NCBI GenBank assembly: GCA_001787585.1
Contig: MFXW01000047.1
Span: 1 to 42,161 of the forward strand
From: Candidatus Peribacteria bacterium RIFCSPHIGHO2_02_FULL_53_20
GTDB lineage: Bacteria; Patescibacteriota; Gracilibacteria; Peribacterales; Peribacteraceae
DNA: 42,161 nucleotides
Direction: 5' to 3'
Shown here: positions 39,762 to 42,161 of the stretch, piece by piece
How the letters are laid out: each line of letters starts with the position of its first letter
Numbering within the stretch: the first letter of the stretch is position 1
The notes under the pieces: generated by a model
Told to the model about the DNA's origin: nothing
Databases searched by the model: none
Seen by the model: the letters and a program-made list of their open reading frames with translations, nothing else
Program-made: the position numbers and the translations under genes

Positions 39762-40709
39762 ATGCCTCTAAAAATTTTATGCACCGTCGGCGACGCCTAC
39801 CCCGCAGAAGCTAAAAGCATTCTGGAATCCATCGGCACCGTTGACTACGCACTGCCTACGCAAAAACAGATTGCCAAAATCATCGGCAAGTACGATGCCG
39901 TCGTCGCACAACTTGGAGTGACTTTCAGTGAGGAAGTCCTGAAGCATGCGAAGAAACTCCGTGTCATCGCAAGCGCCACGACGGCGACGGACCATATCGA
40001 CCATGCAGCAGCGAAGAAACGCGACATCAGGGTCATCAGCCTCAAAGGGGAAACCGCATTCCTGAAAACCATCCCCTCTACGGCAGAGCACACATGGGGA
40101 CTGCTCCTTGCGCTGCTGCGTCACATCGTCCCCGCATCGAACGCTGTTATAGGGGGAACATGGAACGGAAAGCCTTTTGCAGGTACGGAGCTTCAGGGAA
40201 AGACTCTCGGAATCATTGGCGTAGGGCGACTGGGGACGATTGTTGCCGGCTACGGAAAGGCATTCGGATTGCATGTCATCGGTTGTGATCTGAAGAAAAT
40301 CCCGCAATCGGTATGCAAGCAGGTGCCGATGGATATGCTTCTGCGCACGAGCGACATCGTCTCTTTGCATGTGCACCTCACGCCGGAAACAAAGAACATG
40401 ATCGGAGCTGCCGAACTCAACAAGATGAGACCAACCGCGGTTCTCATCAATGCCGCCCGCGGCGGCATCGTCGATCACGATGCACTCTTGCGGGCACTCA
40501 AATCTAAAACAATAGCGGGCTACGCCGCCGACGTGCTTGCGGGGGAAATGCAATTCGGCACAGATAGTTCCGCGCATCCTCTGGTGCGGTACGCCAAAAC
40601 ACATGCCAACGTTCTTCTGACGCCGCACATCGGTGGGCGCACAACAGAAGCTAGGAGGAAAACCGACGTCTTTATCGCAGAGAAACTCAGGATTGCGCTC
40701 ACTCCATAA
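39762..40709 (+). CDS. D-isomer-specific 2-hydroxyacid dehydrogenase
   Basis: Start at MPLKILCTVGDAYPAEAKSI (39762), nine bases after TACAAT, giving 315 residues. The NAD domain has LGIIGVGRLGTIVAGYGKAF, and the catalytic residues are visible in INAARGGIVDHDALLRAL (Arg) and LLTPHIGG (His); the Glu should lie between. The family reduces 2-keto acids or oxidises 2-hydroxyacids with NAD (for example phosphoglycerate or lactate). In this place it could make a hydroxyacid substituent for the glycan, or be unrelated housekeeping. It follows the second structured element. Confidence 0.88.
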   Translation: MPLKILCTVGDAYPAEAKSILESIGTVDYALPTQKQIAKIIGKYDAVVAQLGVTFSEEVLKHAKKLRVIASATTATDHIDHAAAKKRDIRVISLKGETAFLKTIPSTAEHTWGLLLALLRHIVPASNAVIGGTWNGKPFAGTELQGKTLGIIGVGRLGTIVAGYGKAFGLHVIGCDLKKIPQSVCKQVPMDMLLRTSDIVSLHVHLTPETKNMIGAAELNKMRPTAVLINAARGGIVDHDALLRALKSKTIAGYAADVLAGEMQFGTDSSAHPLVRYAKTHANVLLTPHIGGRTTEARRKTDVFIAEKLRIALTP

Positions 40710-40841
40710 CAGAGAGAAATGCCTGCCTGAAAGAGGCAAGATGAATGCATTTTTTTCTCTATCCATAGCCATTTATTGCTTTTACTTCTCCGTGCAATCT
40801 TCTGTTGCATTCACTATGGCAACCTGACAAACTGCAGCCTC

Positions 40842-41603
40842 ATGGAGCAAACGAAACCGGCTACGGCCACGTCCGTTCACGAACACGCCCTTCTGAAAAA
40901 AGTACTCCGCACACTGCACTTGTGGGAGTTTGGTTATCACGTTCGAGAATTTTTCTGCCAGTTGCTTCGTGTGGATTACATCCGACGCCTTGTGGACATT
41001 GTTCGATACCTGTATTACGCAGGTCTTCTGCGCCGCATGAGAATATTGGAACCCGATGGTCTGCGCGTGGATGCAGTGAAGCACAATATGGCACAAATGA
41101 GGAAGTGGATGGGAGTTTCACGGTCCAATCATTTGCTGTACCCGCTCTCGGCTCTCCATCTTAGTAAGGCCTCTCCGGTGCTCAGTATCGGTCCGCGCAC
41201 AGAGGGGGAGATTTTAAATCTCATGGCGATGGGATTTCACAACGTTCGGGCCGTTGACCTTATTTCTTATTCGCCATGGGTCGATCTTGGGGATATGCAC
41301 GCGATGCCTTACAAAGATCATGAGTTTGCAATCGTCATCATGGGATGGGTGCTCGCGTACAGTCTTACGCAGGAAAAAGCAGCTCAGGAGGTTATCCGCG
41401 TCACGCGCAACGGCGGCATCATCGTAGTGGGGGTTCAGTATCACACAAAGACTCTGAAGCAATTTTACAAAAAACTGGAATCTGTGCAGGAGATTCTTGC
41501 GCTTTTTGCTCCTCATGTCGATCGTGTCCTTTTTTCGCAGGATCTCCCCGATCATCCCTGCACCAAATGGGAACTCATGGTGATGTTTTCCATCAAGAAA
41601 TGA
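40842..41603 (+). CDS. SAM-dependent methyltransferase-like protein
   Basis: Start at MEQTKPATATSVHEHALLKK (40842); the longer track ORF opens in AT-rich leader sequence. The protein has 253 residues. The N-terminal ~100 residues are helical and basic. The Rossmann core is recognisable from VLSIGPRTEGEILNLMAMGF (motif I, Gly-x-Gly partly lost), VRAVDLISYSP, DLGDMHAMPYKDHEFAIVIM (type-11 methyltransferase motif) and VIRVTRNGGIIVVG. It is probably a methyltransferase acting on a sugar, but the weak motif I leaves some doubt about SAM binding. Confidence 0.7.
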   Translation: MEQTKPATATSVHEHALLKKVLRTLHLWEFGYHVREFFCQLLRVDYIRRLVDIVRYLYYAGLLRRMRILEPDGLRVDAVKHNMAQMRKWMGVSRSNHLLYPLSALHLSKASPVLSIGPRTEGEILNLMAMGFHNVRAVDLISYSPWVDLGDMHAMPYKDHEFAIVIMGWVLAYSLTQEKAAQEVIRVTRNGGIIVVGVQYHTKTLKQFYKKLESVQEILALFAPHVDRVLFSQDLPDHPCTKWELMVMFSIKK

Positions 41604-41646
41604 CCACAACCGCAGCGTGGTCATGTTCATCATGAAGCCGTATGGT

Positions 41647-41658
41647 TATACTCCGCAC
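41647..41658 (+). promoter_or_regulatory. -10 box, TATACT, for the right-edge methyltransferase
   Basis: TATACT (41647-41652), six bases, then the ATG at 41659. The -35 is not clear. Confidence 0.45.
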
Positions 41659-42161
41659 ATGGCACTCGATATTTCGCTTGTAGAAAGCATTCCCGGATGG
41701 CTCACACGGAGAGAGGCAAATCTCCTGTATAACTTTGCCCGGCGGTGCACCGGCAAAGGAGTGATCCTCGAAATCGGGTCATGGAAAGGAAAATCCACCG
41801 TCTGCCTCGCACAGGGATCGCGCGACGGAGCCGGGGTACCGGTACATGCCGTCGACCCGTTCACCGGCTCCTCCGAGCATGGACAGGTCTTCACCTTCCC
41901 GGAATTCCAAGACAATATTCAGCGCTCGGGAGTCTCATCACTGATTGTTCCTCACAAAAAAACGTCAGAGGGAGCGGCACAAGGATGGACGAAACCCATA
42001 GAGCTTCTATGGATTGATGGAGCACACGAGGAGGAATTCGTCCGGCTGGACTACACCCTATGGGCACCCCACCTCGTACAAGGCGGCGTCATCGCCTTTC
42101 ATGATTCCACCGATCCCGGCGTCTGGCCGGTTATCGATGCGTTCCTCTTCATGGGGAATTC
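41659..42161 (+). CDS. Class I SAM-dependent methyltransferase (Methyltransf_24-like), partial
   Basis: This gene is missing from the ORF track in its own frame because it runs off the right edge; I translated 167 codons from the ATG at 41659. The protein begins MALDISLVESIPGWLTRREA. Motif I is GVILEIGSWKGKSTVCLA, followed by VHAVDPFTGSSEHG, LLWIDGAHEEEFVRLDYTLW and GGVIAFHDS (metal/SAM-side Asp and His). This is the Methyltransf_24/CmcI-like group, which often O-methylates sugars in surface loci. The C-terminus is outside the window. Confidence 0.88.
   Translation, partial: MALDISLVESIPGWLTRREANLLYNFARRCTGKGVILEIGSWKGKSTVCLAQGSRDGAGVPVHAVDPFTGSSEHGQVFTFPEFQDNIQRSGVSSLIVPHKKTSEGAAQGWTKPIELLWIDGAHEEEFVRLDYTLWAPHLVQGGVIAFHDSTDPGVWPVIDAFLFMGN

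Overview
This window is almost entirely a cell-surface glycan locus from a bacterium that uses the standard stop codons, including TGA. Base composition looks close to half G+C by eye. The organism cannot be named from sequence alone. My best guess is a Candidate Phyla Radiation (Patescibacteria) lineage of the Peregrinibacteria/Peribacteria type. The reasons are a long secreted protein built from DUF4215-type Cys repeats, an almost complete lack of Shine-Dalgarno motifs, many starts placed directly behind a -10 box, and intergenic spaces filled with palindromic repeats. This assignment is inference. No tRNA, rRNA, CRISPR array or insertion sequence with a transposase was seen.

Left part (1-9.1 kb): a DPM1-type glycosyltransferase running off the left edge, a sugar epimerase, an AT-rich insert carrying a ClpP-fold protein between remnants of the epimerase 3' end, a 1098-residue Cys-rich/Kelch/LamG surface protein, an FAD oxidoreductase with a palindromic repeat inside its reading frame, and a GtrA membrane protein. 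Middle left (9.2-18.3 kb): a UDP-HexNAc dehydrogenase, a CotH-like/beta-helix membrane-anchored protein, GDP-mannose 4,6-dehydratase, a polysaccharide deacetylase, a CDP-paratose 2-epimerase, a PhyH-like dioxygenase and a helical TPR-like protein.

Centre (18.4-33.1 kb): 15 co-directional genes that encode nonulosonic (sialic-acid-like) acid synthesis. One block is NeuB-like synthase, SDR, CMP-sugar synthetase, GNAT, WbpG/PseA-type amidotransferase, HisH-like, HisF-like and a class III aminotransferase. The next block reads, in reverse pathway order, LegI, LegG, LegH, LegC, LegB, which is a complete UDP-GlcNAc to legionaminic-acid-type route. It is followed by a capsule-type transferase and a GT4 transferase. 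The HisH/HisF/amidotransferase trio probably installs an acetamidino group rather than making histidine: the HisF copy has Leu where the cyclase has its catalytic Asp.

Right part (33.1-42.1 kb): a second capsule-type transferase on the minus strand, a CBS-domain/nucleotide-sugar-dehydrogenase fusion, a GT-B-like protein, a third NeuB-like synthase with a second CMP-sugar synthetase, a 2-hydroxyacid dehydrogenase and two methyltransferases (the last cut by the window edge). Three NeuB paralogues and two NeuA paralogues suggest more than one nonulosonic acid or derivative.

The most unusual signals are outside the enzymes. (1) A ~200-240 bp element occurs twice, flanking the neuB3-neuA2 pair, and the two copies differ by compensatory base changes in several helices, indicating a conserved folded structure. 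(2) TANNNT-N6-8-start, sometimes with TTGACA-N17 in front, recurs at about fifteen gene starts, indicating leaderless mRNAs. (3) Several families of palindromes occupy the gaps; some end in the -10 box of the next gene, and one lies in frame inside an enzyme.
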